Assembly (NCBI GenBank): GCA_041493205.1
Contig: JBGPYM010000190.1
Coordinates: 1 to 6,438, forward strand
DNA from: JBGPYM01 sp041493205
GTDB lineage: Bacteria; Bacteroidota; Ignavibacteria; UBA10030; UBA6906
Direction of reading: 5' to 3'
Length of the DNA stretch: 6,438 nucleotides
The position numbers and the translations under genes were made by a program. Shown piece by piece: positions 1 through 6,438 of the stretch. Position 1 is the first letter of the stretch. Each line of letters starts with the position of its first letter. Under the pieces are notes generated by a model. The model saw only the letters and a program-made list of their open reading frames with translations, was not told the DNA's origin and searched no databases.

Positions 1-1098
1 AAGCCCGGGATCGACGGCAACATCCTCCATGCAGGCCCCGGGACGGGGCGCCTTGACGTTACGGTGCTGAATCCGGATTCGCTCCGCGACGGCCACCGGT
101 ACACGGTTGTGTTCAGAAACGACGCGCCATTCCAGAACAGCGCCACGCCGCACTTTACGTTTACCGACGAAACGACGGGGCGCGTCCTGATTGCGGACCG
201 GCGTGTCGTCTCTGTCGGGGAAGAAACCCCCATCACCGACGGGCTCATCGGGTATGTCTACAACGATTCAACCGTCGACATCAATCAGTCGAAGACGGGG
301 TGGAACGCCGGCGGACCGAACCTCGCTGTGAAATTGGGATTCGACGAAGGGTTCACGCTGCTCAATGTCCGGTATCCCGCCGACTATGAAATCCGGTATG
401 CCGCAACGACGGTAGACACCTCTGTCGGCGGCCTCTATTTTGGCTCCCCGCCTGCCACGCCTGTCCGTTTTACGGTCTGGAATACGACCGAGAATAAGAA
501 AGCCCCGTTCATCTTTTACGACACCGATGCAGATGGTCAGTTGACAATCGGCGACCGGATGATCCTCGTCTATGGCGACAGCCTCGGCAAACCTCCGGTC
601 CCCGGAAACTATCACAGCACGTGGCGTGTCCAGCTTGCCGTGGATTCCACCGTGGGAACGGTTCGTCTCCCCGGCGCAGGGGATATTTTGAAAATCACGA
701 CGACGAAACCGTTCCGCACGGGTGAGGCGTTCCAGTTCAACGTGCGGGCGGCGGCCACGAGCCTGACGAAGGCCAAATCGGATCTCGACAAGGTCGCGGT
801 GGTACCGAACCCGTATGTCGGCGCTGCGTCCTGGGAACCGCCCACGCTCTTCCGGGCGGGGAGGGGCGACCGCCGGATCTACTTCGTCAACTTGCCGCCG
901 CGGTGCACAATCAGAATCTATACCGTCCGCGGGTTCCTCGTCCAGACCCTGGAGCATGACGCGGGCGCGTCGAACGGCCAGGAACCGTGGAACCTGGTGA
1001 GCAAGGACGGCATGGATGTGGCATACGGTGTCTACATTTTCCACGTCGACGCGCCCGGTATCGGCGAAAAAATCGGGCGCTTTGCGCTCATCAAGTAA
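1..1098 (+). CDS. Exported protein with T9SS type A-like C-terminal domain (5' truncated)
   Basis: The reading frame is open from the first base (it reads Lys-Pro-Gly-Ile...), so the true start lies left of the window. The GTG at 64 is probably internal. 365 residues are visible and the stop is TAA at 1096-1098. The upstream part looks beta-rich and is not assigned to a family. Visible residues about 174-179 (DTDADG) form an EF-hand/dockerin-like calcium-loop motif. From about residue 264 the protein has the conserved tail seen in many Ignavibacteria-type secreted proteins: VVPNPY at 267-272, a short basic stretch (GRGDRR), NLPPRCTIRIYTVRG, then AYGVYIFHVDAPG and a final FALIK. This resembles a T9SS type A sorting domain or FlgD-like Ig fold. 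The inferred role is a large secreted or surface-attached protein. The neighbouring PorV/PorQ-family gene supports a T9SS link. The N-terminal function and catalytic activity, if any, cannot be judged. Confidence 0.8.
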   Translation, partial: KPGIDGNILHAGPGTGRLDVTVLNPDSLRDGHRYTVVFRNDAPFQNSATPHFTFTDETTGRVLIADRRVVSVGEETPITDGLIGYVYNDSTVDINQSKTGWNAGGPNLAVKLGFDEGFTLLNVRYPADYEIRYAATTVDTSVGGLYFGSPPATPVRFTVWNTTENKKAPFIFYDTDADGQLTIGDRMILVYGDSLGKPPVPGNYHSTWRVQLAVDSTVGTVRLPGAGDILKITTTKPFRTGEAFQFNVRAAATSLTKAKSDLDKVAVVPNPYVGAASWEPPTLFRAGRGDRRIYFVNLPPRCTIRIYTVRGFLVQTLEHDAGASNGQEPWNLVSKDGMDVAYGVYIFHVDAPGIGEKIGRFALIK

Positions 1099-1107
1099 TG
1101 CGATGAG

Positions 1108-1115
1108 AAGGGAGG
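1108..1115 (+). promoter_or_regulatory. Ribosome binding site for the PorV/PorQ-family gene
   Basis: AAGGGAGG lies in the only real intergenic gap (1099-1122) and ends 7 nt before the GTG at 1123. It is a strong Shine-Dalgarno match and decides in favour of the GTG start, which is followed by a Lys-Arg signal peptide beginning. Confidence 0.8.
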
Positions 1116-1122
1116 TTTTCCG

Positions 1123-2157
1123 GTGAAAAGGTTAGTGACTCTTGCGCTTTGCGCGCTCGTCCTCTGTTCCCGCGGCACTGGGCAATTTCTGGGGCGAAAC
1201 GTGTCAAAAGTCGGCACCACCGCTGCGGCGTTCCTGGAAATCCCCGTGGGTGCTCGCGCGATCGCCATGGGCGGCGCGTTCGTCGGGACAGCCAACGATG
1301 TGACCTGTCTCTACTGGAATCCCGCCGGCATGGCCCGCCTGATCAACAGGGAGGTGTCCTTCGTCCACAACCAGTGGATCGCCGACATGAGATTCGACTT
1401 CGCGGCGATTGCCGTGCCGCTGCCGGAGATCGGCGCGATCGGGCTCAGCTTCACGTCCCTCTCGATGGATGATATGCCGGTGCGGACGGTAGAAAGGCCG
1501 GACGGGACCGGCGAGCTCTTCAGCGCGGGAAGCTTCGCCGTCGGGATCCATTACGCCCGCAACCTGTCCGACAGGTTCTCGATCGGTTTTACAGCAAAGT
1601 ACATCGCCGAGCAGATCTGGGACATGAAATCGGAAGCATTCGCCGTGGACGTTGGCACGCTCTTTACCACCGGCTTCCTGGGGGGCATGCGGATCGGAGC
1701 ATCGATTTCAAATTTCGGCACAGATGTCCGGTTGAGCGGCCGCGATACCCGTACATTTCATCCGGTGGATGCGACGGTGTTCGGGAGCAATGGCCAGATA
1801 CCGCAGAACATCGAACTAGACAGCTGGCACCTGCCGCTCAACTTCCAGTTCGGGATCGCCGTCGATGCCGTCAATTCGGAAGAGCACCTCCTGACGATCG
1901 CCGCGGACGCCCTCCATCCGGCGGACAATTACGAGAGCATGAACGTCGGAATGGAATACGGGTTTCGTAAGACCTTTTTTATACGGGCCGGATACCAGTC
2001 CCTGTTCCTGACTGACGGGGAAGGCGGACTGGCGTTCGGCGGTGGCATCCTTGCCGACCTCTTCGGGGGAGACGTGAAAGCTCGGTTCGATTACGCCTAC
2101 AGCGATCTGGGGCGGCTCCAGGCGATTCATGTCTTCGCCCTCTCGGTTCTTTTCTAG
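1123..2157 (+). CDS. PorV/PorQ family outer-membrane protein
   Basis: 344 residues, GTG start with a good ribosome binding site. Residues 1-20 are a signal peptide (MKR, hydrophobic core, cleavage near GTG-QF). The mature start carries the family hallmark: VSKVGTTAAAFLEIPVGARA, then AMGGAF at 48-53 and LYWNPAG at 63-69, followed by alternating beta strands such as residues 136-146 and 151-161. The chain ends in Phe, as outer-membrane barrels do. Family members adopt a FadL-like beta-barrel. PorV (LptO) is the T9SS outer-membrane shuttle that binds cargo C-terminal domains, and PorQ is a related component. Many paralogues in Ignavibacteria have no proven role. The upstream gene ends in a T9SS-like domain, which fits a cargo-shuttle pairing. 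The downstream sugar importer would instead fit an outer-membrane uptake channel. Family assignment is firm; the choice between PorV, PorQ or a transport-type paralogue is not. Confidence 0.85.
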   Translation: MKRLVTLALCALVLCSRGTGQFLGRNVSKVGTTAAAFLEIPVGARAIAMGGAFVGTANDVTCLYWNPAGMARLINREVSFVHNQWIADMRFDFAAIAVPLPEIGAIGLSFTSLSMDDMPVRTVERPDGTGELFSAGSFAVGIHYARNLSDRFSIGFTAKYIAEQIWDMKSEAFAVDVGTLFTTGFLGGMRIGASISNFGTDVRLSGRDTRTFHPVDATVFGSNGQIPQNIELDSWHLPLNFQFGIAVDAVNSEEHLLTIAADALHPADNYESMNVGMEYGFRKTFFIRAGYQSLFLTDGEGGLAFGGGILADLFGGDVKARFDYAYSDLGRLQAIHVFALSVLF

Positions 2158-2160
2158 CGT

Positions 2161-3474
2161 ATGACCGGCGTAACCCACACCGTGGCGGCCCTCGTGACCG
2201 CCCTGATCGTCGCGGGCGGTTGCGCCGGAAAATCACCGACTCCCGCCGGTGAACCACCCCGCGGCATCGAACTCACCTACTGGCCCGCCCCGAATCAGCA
2301 GGAAGTCCAGCTGGCCGACACGCTCGTGAGACTCTGGAATGCCCTGCACCCCGGCATTCACGTCCGCATGCAACCTATCCCCGTCAGCCAGTCGACGGAA
2401 GAGGTGCTCCTTGCCGCGATTGCCGGGAAGACAACCCCGGACGTCTGCTCCAACATCTGGCCCGGAGCGTTGCACGAATACACGCGGGCGGGCGGACTCC
2501 TCCCCCTCGACCAGTTTCAAGGGTTCGATTCCCTCGCGCGTGAGCGCATTCCGGAGGACGTCCTGGCAAATTTCCGGAGCGCCGACGGTCACTGGTATCA
2601 ACTCCCCTGGAAGACCAACCCCGTTATGATGTTCACCAACCGTCGTCTCCTGGAAGATGCAGGTGTCGCGGGAACGCCCCGCACATATGGCGAGTACCTG
2701 GCAGCCGGCGCGAAGGTTTCCCGCGATGTCAACAACGACGGGCAGATTGACGTCTGGATGGGCGAGCGCGACATCCGCCCAATCTGGTGGCAGCGTCTTT
2801 TTGACTTCTTTCCTTTTTATATTGCCGCAACTGGAGGAAAAACGCTCCTGCGAGGGGAGGCGGTGTCGTTCAATGACACCACCGCCGGTGAGGTGATGGG
2901 GTTCTTCCAGACGTGCTACGCGCGTCACTACTTTCCACGGACCTATTTTCAGGGGGGAGATCCGTTCCTGCTCGAAAAGAAAGCAACCTATTTTGGCGGC
3001 CCGTGGGAGATCGCAAACATCGCGAAGTACGCACCGCACATCCGCTACGATGTCGGCCCGCTTCCTGTCCCCGATTCCTACCGGGGACCCGTCTATACGT
3101 CGGGTGACTTCAAGAACATTGCCATCTTCAGCACGACGTCCCACCCCCGCGAGGCGTGGGAGTTCGTGGCCTTCCTTGTTCTCGCGGAGCATGACCTGCT
3201 GCTCCTCAAACTCACGAACCAGATCCCGGTGCGCAAGGACTTGCTCACCAATCCGCTTTTTGCGGAGTACTTCAGGGAGAGTCCTGTCATGACGGCATTC
3301 GCAGAACAGGCGATCTATACCCGCAGCATCGATGCAGCCCCGGACATCAAGGAAATCCTCGACGCGCTCTCCCAGGAATATGAGGCATGCGCCGTCTACG
3401 GAAAGAAAACACCTGCCGAGGCGATCCGTGACGCATCGCGTAGGGCGGAACTCATCATGGAATGGAACCGATGA
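2161..3474 (+). CDS. Carbohydrate ABC transporter substrate-binding lipoprotein (SBP family 1)
   Basis: 437 residues, a normal length for this family. The start is ATG at 2161, only 3 nt after the stop of the previous gene. An in-frame TAG at 2155-2157 prevents any longer form and no clear Shine-Dalgarno is visible, so translation is probably coupled. The N-terminus is a lipoprotein signal with a lipobox VAGGC, lipidated Cys21. Its n-region (MTGVTHTV) lacks Lys or Arg, which is unusual. Typical family features follow: IELTYWPAP at 36-44, LVRLWNALHPGI at 55-66, a KTTPDV segment at 90-95, WYQLPWKTNPVMMFTNRRLL at 145-164, YFGGPWEIA at 277-285 and PREAWEFVAFL at 329-339. A DVNNDGQID loop at 189-197 resembles a calcium-binding loop, as in several maltose/glycerol-phosphate-type binding proteins. 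It would bind a sugar or sugar derivative in the periplasm and hand it to the two permeases encoded next. The exact ligand is not readable. Confidence 0.92.
   Translation: MTGVTHTVAALVTALIVAGGCAGKSPTPAGEPPRGIELTYWPAPNQQEVQLADTLVRLWNALHPGIHVRMQPIPVSQSTEEVLLAAIAGKTTPDVCSNIWPGALHEYTRAGGLLPLDQFQGFDSLARERIPEDVLANFRSADGHWYQLPWKTNPVMMFTNRRLLEDAGVAGTPRTYGEYLAAGAKVSRDVNNDGQIDVWMGERDIRPIWWQRLFDFFPFYIAATGGKTLLRGEAVSFNDTTAGEVMGFFQTCYARHYFPRTYFQGGDPFLLEKKATYFGGPWEIANIAKYAPHIRYDVGPLPVPDSYRGPVYTSGDFKNIAIFSTTSHPREAWEFVAFLVLAEHDLLLLKLTNQIPVRKDLLTNPLFAEYFRESPVMTAFAEQAIYTRSIDAAPDIKEILDALSQEYEACAVYGKKTPAEAIRDASRRAELIMEWNR
3459..3462 (+). promoter_or_regulatory. Weak ribosome binding site inside the SBP 3' end
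   Basis: GGAA lies 8 nt before the ATG at 3471. That ATG overlaps the SBP stop codon in an ATGA. This combination favours 3471 over the in-frame ATG at 3462, but the motif is short and coupling could suffice without it. Confidence 0.4.
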
Positions 3475-4361
3475 CCGGCGGCGGCCTTGTCCGGAGCATC
3501 AAACAGAGCGACCGGAACGGATTTCTCTTCTCGCTCCCGTATGCCGTCTATTTTCTCGCCTTTGTGGCCTATCCCCTCTGCTTCTCGCTGGTGCTGGTCT
3601 TCCACCGCTGGGATATCGTCACGCCGATGGAGTGGGTCGGCTTCAAGAATTTTGTGCGGTGCGTAAATGACCCCCTCGTCTATCGGGCCCTGGGAAATAC
3701 GCTCCTGTTCCTTCTGATCCATATTCCGCTACAGGTCGTGATCGCCCTCGCATTCGCAATGCTGCTCAATACGCACGTTCGCCTGCGGGGATTCTTCCGC
3801 GCACTCTACTTCCTCCCGGTCGTCGTCTCCGGCGTTGCGGTTACGATCCTCTGGCAGCAACTCTACTCGTTCGATTATGGGGTGCTGAATAATATTCTCT
3901 CGCGTCTGGGGCTCTCGCCGGTCCCCTGGCTTGTTGACGCGACCTGGGCGATGCCCTCGATTGCCGTGATGGCGACGTGGAAAAATGCGGGCTTGTATAT
4001 CGTGCTCTTCCTCGTCGGACTCCAGAACATCCCGGCCGAGCTCTATGAAGCTTCAAGCCTGGACGGCGCCGGCCGGTGGAGCCGCTTCCTCCACATCACA
4101 TTGCCGATGCTGAATCCGACAATTGTCGTGATCGTGGTCCTCTCGACGATCGGCGGCTTTTCGCTCTTCATCGAGCCGTACGTCCTCACGGGAGGCGGAC
4201 CGATGCAAAGCACGCTCTCCGGCATGCTCTACATCTACAACCAGGCATTTTATTTCAATCACATGGGGTATGCGGCCACCCTCGGTTTCGCGTTTGCCCT
4301 TGTGATCCTCCTGGTGGTGCTCCTGCAGAGGAAGCTTGTGGAAACGGATACAGGCCAATGA
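3471..4361 (+). CDS. CUT1-type sugar ABC transporter permease (MalF/UgpA-like)
   Basis: 296 residues from ATG 3471, or 299 from the in-frame ATG at 3462. I prefer 3471 because it forms a 4-nt ATGA overlap with the binding-protein stop and has GGAA at suitable spacing. About six membrane segments are visible, near residues 17-44, 76-100, 110-130, 161-184, 217-239 and 268-286 (numbered from 3471). The EAA loop that docks the ATPase is clear between segments 4 and 5: ELYEASSLDGAGRWSRFLHI, followed by TLP. Other family signatures are YFLPVVVSGVAVTILWQQLY and TGGGPMQST with a nearby YIYNQAF and MGYAA. This subunit forms half of the inner-membrane channel, paired with the permease encoded next. Length and topology are standard, with no sign of damage. 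Confidence 0.93.
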   Translation: MTGGGLVRSIKQSDRNGFLFSLPYAVYFLAFVAYPLCFSLVLVFHRWDIVTPMEWVGFKNFVRCVNDPLVYRALGNTLLFLLIHIPLQVVIALAFAMLLNTHVRLRGFFRALYFLPVVVSGVAVTILWQQLYSFDYGVLNNILSRLGLSPVPWLVDATWAMPSIAVMATWKNAGLYIVLFLVGLQNIPAELYEASSLDGAGRWSRFLHITLPMLNPTIVVIVVLSTIGGFSLFIEPYVLTGGGPMQSTLSGMLYIYNQAFYFNHMGYAATLGFAFALVILLVVLLQRKLVETDTGQ

Positions 4362-5167
4362 GAAAAGCATTCACATACGTCCTCCTGGGCCTGGGAGCCC
4401 TTCTGTTCGCCTATCCGTTCCTCTGGATGGTGTCGGGCTCGCTGAAGCCGGAGACGGACATCACCACGCTGAGTCTCGTCGCTCATGGGATGGATCTCCA
4501 CAGCTATGAGCAGGTCACGACGAAGATCCCGATTGCCCGGGCATTCGCAAACAGTCTCCTCGTGTCCCTTTGCTGCACTGCGTCGGTCGTCCTGTTCGGC
4601 TCCATGGTTGGCTATGCACTCGCAAAGCTGAAATTCGTCGGGAACAGCTTCCTCTACATGCTCATCCTGTTTACCATGATGATTCCCTTCCAGATCGTCC
4701 TGATACCGCAGTACATCCTCATGGTGAAGCTCGGGTGGACGGATACGTACCTTGCACTGATCGCACCCACGATGCTGAGTGCCTTCGGCATTGTGCTCTT
4801 CCGCCAGTTCTTCATGGCAGTCCCCGGGGCGCTCATCGACGCCGCAAGGATCGACGGATGCTCCGAGCTGAGGATACTCTTCAGCATCATCTGGCCGCTC
4901 TCCCGCCCGGTCATCATCACCGTGGCGATCCTGACCTTCATGACAAGCTGGAATGAAGTGCTCTGGCCCCTCATGGTCGTCCGCGAGCGCTCCCTCATGA
5001 CCCTGCCGCAACTGGTGACGCTCTTTACAATCGGTGGAGAGGCGGAGGCCCAGCTGGGCGCCCTGCTCGCCGCCGCGACACTCCTTTCCCTCCCCGTCGT
5101 GATCGCCTATGCGTTCTTCCAGCGGTATTTCATCGAAAGCATCGCCTCCGCCGGAGTGAAAGGATAA
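4358..5167 (+). CDS. CUT1-type sugar ABC transporter permease (MalG/UgpE-like)
   Basis: 269 residues, typical for the second permease of CUT1 importers. The start is ATG 4358, which overlaps the previous stop in ATGA. The same frame stays open upstream to about 4076, but that extension lies inside the first permease gene and reads as non-membrane, Arg/His-rich sequence, so it is not used. MRK is followed by a hydrophobic first segment (about 5-26), then SGSLKP at 26-31, NSLLVS at 65-70 and ALAKLKFVG at 87-95. MMIPFQIVLIPQYILMVKLG at 107-126 is a strong family signature. The EAA loop is at about 157-180 with the core DAARIDGCSELRILF. MTSWNEVLWPLMV at 195-207 and a terminal SAGVKG also fit. It completes the channel with the first permease. 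The stop TAA at 5165-5167 sits within the spacing of the next gene's ribosome binding site, so the genes are probably coupled. Confidence 0.93.
   Translation: MRKAFTYVLLGLGALLFAYPFLWMVSGSLKPETDITTLSLVAHGMDLHSYEQVTTKIPIARAFANSLLVSLCCTASVVLFGSMVGYALAKLKFVGNSFLYMLILFTMMIPFQIVLIPQYILMVKLGWTDTYLALIAPTMLSAFGIVLFRQFFMAVPGALIDAARIDGCSELRILFSIIWPLSRPVIITVAILTFMTSWNEVLWPLMVVRERSLMTLPQLVTLFTIGGEAEAQLGALLAAATLLSLPVVIAYAFFQRYFIESIASAGVKG
5159..5164 (+). promoter_or_regulatory. Ribosome binding site for the SurA/PpiC-like gene
   Basis: AAAGGA covers the last two sense codons of the second permease and lies 6 nt before the GTG at 5171. It decides the start of the next gene and explains translation across a 3-nt gap. 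Confidence 0.75.
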
Positions 5168-5170
5168 GCA

Positions 5171-6438
5171 GTGATCATTTCCCTGGTGAGCCGGATTGCC
5201 GGCGTTGTAACACTCTTCATCTCTCTGGCCGGCACGATGATTGCGGGCGAGGTGCCGCGCACACAGGTGATTGCACGCGTCGGAAGATTCTCCATCACGG
5301 CGGGGGACCTGCTCGACAGCTTTGAGTTCGGCCCGGCGTTCGTCCGGCGCGTGAGCAATCCGCTCCGCACCCATCTCGAATTCATGATCGATGAGCGGCT
5401 TCTCGCGCTTGAGGCGGACCGAGGGCATCTCGATACAACGGCATTTGTCCGCACGCGTACAGCGGCGATCAACGAGGACCTGACCGTTGACCAGCTGTAT
5501 GCGGCGGAAGTCCTGTCGACGATTCACCTCTCGGATGCGGCCATTGACACCGCCGTCGAAAAGTCCCGTGTGCAGATCTCCCTCCGCTGGCTCTTCGCCC
5601 CTGAACGGGGCGGTGCGGAACGCCTCGCGCGGCTCCTGCAACGGGGGGCATCGTTCGATTCGCTCATGGCCTCCGATACCACCGGGGATGGTCCGGAGGG
5701 CCGGACGCTCGCAACGACCCTTCTGGGGCTGGAGAGCAACACCCCCGGTTTTGCACGTTCCATTGCATCCCTCCGCCAGCATCAGGTCTCGGCGCCGCTC
5801 AGGGGACCCGACGGCTTCTACATCGTCCGCCTCGACCGGGTCTGGAGGGATCCGCTCGAAACCGAAAGTGGATACGCACACGCAAGGGATAATGCCGCCA
5901 GGACGCTGCGGGAGGCCCGGACCAATGAAATGGCGGATCAATACGCCGGCTCCCTGATGAAAATGGCGCATCCGGTCATGAAGGCCCAGGGATTCAATAT
6001 CCTGCGCGGCTGGCTTGCCCTCAAGGGTCTCTCGCACGATGAACGATTGAAATGGAAAATCCCTTCGACGTTCATGACGGAGGCCGGGCCCAGGCCGATT
6101 GCCGATGCGGGTGAATTTCTTCGCGAACCCCTGGTGACGTTTGGCGGCCGGACGCTCAGCGTCAGGGACTATCTCGAATGGTTCCAACTCCGTCAATTCC
6201 AGCTGAAACGGTCCTCGCTCTCCGCATTCAATGCAAGCGTGAAACAAACCGTCTGGAGGCTGGTCCGGGACCGCCTGTTAAGTGAAGAAGCGTATCGTCG
6301 CGGACTCGATCGCCGCGTTGAGGTTCGGCAGGAATCCGCGAAGTGGGAGGCGAAACTCCTCTACCTGGCGTGCCGCGCGCAGTTCCAGCGCTCTATCCGG
6401 GTGCCCGATTCGTTGGTGCTGAACGAATACCGATCGCA
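5171..6438 (+). CDS. SurA/PpiC-like periplasmic folding factor with degenerate parvulin domain (3' truncated)
   Basis: The frame runs open from GTG 5171 to the right edge, giving 422 visible residues and no stop. Residues 1 to about 26 are a signal peptide (MIISLVSRIAGVVTLFISLA, cleavage near 20-26). Residues about 30-130 look like a SurA N-terminal helical domain: VGRFSITAGDLL, then MIDERLLALEADRGHLD at 72-88. Residues about 134-223 match the parvulin (PpiC) fold in outline: a strand QISLRWLFAP, a helix with LLQRGASFDSLM, a Gly-rich turn, the SLRQHQVSAPL segment and DGFYIVRLDRV. The usual RHILV-type His is replaced (LRWLF) and the GYHI-type His is Tyr (GFYIV), so isomerase activity is doubtful. 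After a helical linker, residues about 318-420 repeat the N-terminal domain (VRDRLLSEEAYRRGLD at 365-380). The likely role is a periplasmic chaperone for outer-membrane or exported proteins. The family call is moderate-to-strong; catalytic status is inferred. Confidence 0.8.
   Translation, partial: MIISLVSRIAGVVTLFISLAGTMIAGEVPRTQVIARVGRFSITAGDLLDSFEFGPAFVRRVSNPLRTHLEFMIDERLLALEADRGHLDTTAFVRTRTAAINEDLTVDQLYAAEVLSTIHLSDAAIDTAVEKSRVQISLRWLFAPERGGAERLARLLQRGASFDSLMASDTTGDGPEGRTLATTLLGLESNTPGFARSIASLRQHQVSAPLRGPDGFYIVRLDRVWRDPLETESGYAHARDNAARTLREARTNEMADQYAGSLMKMAHPVMKAQGFNILRGWLALKGLSHDERLKWKIPSTFMTEAGPRPIADAGEFLREPLVTFGGRTLSVRDYLEWFQLRQFQLKRSSLSAFNASVKQTVWRLVRDRLLSEEAYRRGLDRRVEVRQESAKWEAKLLYLACRAQFQRSIRVPDSLVLNEYRS

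Noticed and set aside
268..1044. 258-codon minus-strand open frame opposite the first gene
   Set aside because: It is in codon register with the sense gene, Arg-rich and featureless; the sense frame has a conserved C-terminal domain.
1099..1122. Possible promoter or terminator in the only intergenic gap
   Set aside because: It is 24 nt long and mostly taken up by the ribosome binding site. There is no hairpin with a T-run and no room for a -35/-10 promoter.
2155..2163. PorV/PorQ-family and binding-protein frames are the same frame, separated only by TAG and one codon, suggesting readthrough to a fusion
   Set aside because: The second protein has its own lipoprotein signal with a lipobox cysteine, which would make no sense inside a fusion to a barrel that already ends in the typical terminal Phe. 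Coupled reinitiation explains the layout.
2233..3192. 319-codon minus-strand open frame opposite the binding-protein gene
   Set aside because: It is in codon register with the binding-protein gene, has no recognisable domain or ribosome binding site, and the sense strand is a clear SBP family 1 protein.
4076..4357. Upstream in-frame extension of the second permease
   Set aside because: It overlaps the well-supported first permease in another frame and reads as Arg/His-rich non-membrane sequence. The ATGA overlap and the standard family length both support the start at 4358.
4259..6247. 662-codon open frame on the minus strand across the second permease and the SurA-like gene
   Set aside because: Its codons lie exactly in register with both sense genes, so it stays open wherever the sense genes avoid TTA, CTA and TCA, which are rare in GC-rich genes. 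It ends at its 5' side next to the sense TTA at 6278-6280. The product is His/Arg/Glu/Gly-rich with no recognisable domain, whereas the sense frames encode clear families.

Overview
The window reads as one rightward, tightly packed gene string on the + strand of a GC-rich, double-membraned bacterium. The best guess for its origin is the Bacteroidota/Chlorobiota/Ignavibacteria side of the FCB group. Two genes suggest this: the tail of a protein with a type IX secretion (T9SS)-style C-terminal domain, and a PorV/PorQ-family outer-membrane protein. Both are typical of that group. No 16S or other taxonomic marker is present, so the assignment is an inference.

Layout: (1) 1-1098, the 3' part of a large exported protein ending in a sorting-like, FlgD-like beta domain, cut by the left edge. 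(2) 1123-2157, a PorV/PorQ-family outer-membrane protein with a strong ribosome binding site. (3) 2161-3474, a lipoprotein solute-binding protein of a CUT1-type carbohydrate ABC importer. (4) about 3471-4361, the first permease (MalF/UgpA type). (5) 4358-5167, the second permease (MalG/UgpE type). (6) 5171 to the right edge, an exported SurA/PpiC-like protein whose parvulin-like domain lacks the usual histidines and which begins a second copy of its N-terminal helical domain; it is cut by the right edge.

The gaps are 24 nt, 3 nt, a 4-nt ATGA overlap, a second 4-nt ATGA overlap, and 3 nt. Transcription as one operon is therefore likely, with the promoter upstream of the window and the terminator beyond it. 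No stretch longer than 24 nt is non-coding. I see no RNA gene, mobile element, CRISPR array or convincing terminator.

Genes 3-5 form a sugar or sugar-derivative importer core without its ATPase, which must be supplied from elsewhere. Genes 1, 2 and 6 concern the outer membrane and periplasm: a probable secreted cargo, a barrel protein and a folding factor. How the two halves relate is the main open question. A plausible reading is a cell-envelope operon in which the barrel, the periplasmic chaperone and the importer are co-expressed, but the sequence alone does not show a shared function.
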